DNA from: an uncultured Polyangiaceae bacterium
Lineage (GTDB): Bacteria; Myxococcota_A; Polyangia; Polyangiales; Houyiibacteriaceae
DNA length: 6,649 bases
Reading direction: 5' to 3'
NCBI GenBank assembly: GCA_947259605.1
Contig: CAMYMX010000197.1
Span: 1 to 6,649 of the forward strand
Shown piece after piece: positions 6,100 to 6,649 of the stretch. The notes beneath the pieces are model-generated. The model worked only from the letters and a program-made list of their open reading frames with translations, made no database searches and was not told the DNA's origin. The translations under genes and the position numbers were made by a program. Every line of letters starts with the position of its first letter. The stretch's first letter is position 1.

Positions 6100-6649
6100 T
6101 TGAGCAACGCGGCCATAGATTCGATAAACGTCGACACCGAGCGGCCGCTTTGTGTGGATCTCGATGGGACCCTTCTCCGGACTGACACGATGGTCGAAGG
6201 TTTCATGGGTTTGCTCAAGAGCGCCCCGTGGAAGGTTCCAGCCGCGCTCGCGGCGTTGAGAAGCGGCCGCCCCAAGTTCAAGCGACATCTCGCCGAGAAC
6301 GCCCCCGTCGACGCCGCGGCCCTTCCCTATCGGGATGAAGTGCTCGATGCGATTCGCGAGGCGCGTGCGGCGGGCCGACGCGTGCTCCTGGTGACCGCGT
6401 CCGACCAGAGCACCGCCGATCGGGTCGCCGAGCATTTGGGGCTCTTCGACGAAGCGATTGGAAGCGACGGGCAGAACAACCTGAAGGCCCAGCGCAAAGC
6501 CGACTACTTGACCGGACGATTCGGCGCCGGGGGATTTCAGTACCTCGGCGACTCGTCGGCGGACCTGCCCGTGTGGCGGGCCGCCCAAGAGGCGACCATG
6601 GTCTGCCCGAGTCCAAGCACCCAGCGCGCCGCCGAGCAGCTGGTGTCGA
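6100..6649 (+). CDS. HAD-family phosphatase domain, probably N-terminal part of a HAD-UbiA prenyltransferase (3' end outside window)
   Basis: The 183 codons present encode a haloacid dehalogenase (HAD) fold. Motif I is DLDGT (Asp20 nucleophile, Asp22 acid/base), motif II is LVTAS (Thr99), motif III is probably Lys129 or Lys133 (LKAQRK), and motif IV is GDSSAD (150-155). All catalytic residues appear intact. The sequence style (PLCVDLDGTLLRTDT, PYRDEVLDAIREARAAGRRV, SDGQNNLKA) matches, from memory, the N-terminal domain of proteins that continue into a UbiA-type membrane prenyltransferase, but that half lies off the right edge. The start is TTG at 6100: it is the only start codon between the valS stop and motif I, with AAGAG just upstream. 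The first ATG lies beyond motif I. The gap to valS is nine bases, so operon membership and translational coupling are likely. The HAD assignment is firm; the UbiA fusion is inferred. Confidence 0.82.
   Translation, partial: MSNAAIDSINVDTERPLCVDLDGTLLRTDTMVEGFMGLLKSAPWKVPAALAALRSGRPKFKRHLAENAPVDAAALPYRDEVLDAIREARAAGRRVLLVTASDQSTADRVAEHLGLFDEAIGSDGQNNLKAQRKADYLTGRFGAGGFQYLGDSSADLPVWRAAQEATMVCPSPSTQRAAEQLVS

Noticed and set aside
4540..6588. 682-codon open frame on the minus strand across valS and the HAD gene
   Set aside because: It lies antisense to two well-recognised proteins, has no recognisable domain, and long antisense frames are expected in GC-rich coding DNA.

Overview
The window is GC-rich and densely coding. 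It looks like chromosomal DNA of a Myxococcota-type (former Deltaproteobacteria) organism. The strongest hints are the receiver protein, with a Pro/Ala-rich linker and a 'VWEVVPELAE' C-terminal helix, the GldA-like ABC ATPase, and the HAD domain of the kind fused to UbiA prenyltransferases. This assignment is recalled from family resemblance and was not searched. Six protein genes are supported, two of them cut by the window ends. No RNA genes, mobile elements or CRISPR arrays were seen.

Layout from left to right: (1) the N-terminal 173 codons of an ABC transporter ATPase on the minus strand, running off the left edge. (2) A 118-bp divergent gap carrying a plus-strand hairpin followed by a T-run, which looks like an intrinsic terminator or attenuator. 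(3) A secreted NodB-family polysaccharide deacetylase on the plus strand. (4) trmB on the minus strand, whose stop codon touches the deacetylase stop with no base between them. (5) A 112-bp divergent gap with a candidate promoter and a small dyad. (6) A receiver-domain protein with a 24-bp tandem repeat in its linker. (7) valS, full length, 41 bp downstream. (8) An open reading frame starting with TTG 9 bp after valS, which is a HAD phosphatase domain and probably the N-terminal half of a HAD-UbiA fusion, running off the right edge.

Functionally this is a mix of housekeeping translation genes (trmB for tRNA m7G46, valS for tRNA-Val charging), envelope genes (deacetylase, ABC exporter, possible prenyltransferase) and one signalling protein. 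The receiver gene, valS and the HAD gene are co-directional and closely spaced, so they are likely co-transcribed. The deacetylase and ABC genes are divergent, as are trmB and the receiver gene.

I found no convincing novel multi-gene system. The observations most worth a second look are the terminator-like hairpin in the deacetylase leader, the receiver protein with an altered switch residue and a PopZ-like C-terminal helix, and the TTG-started HAD gene lying in frame with valS.
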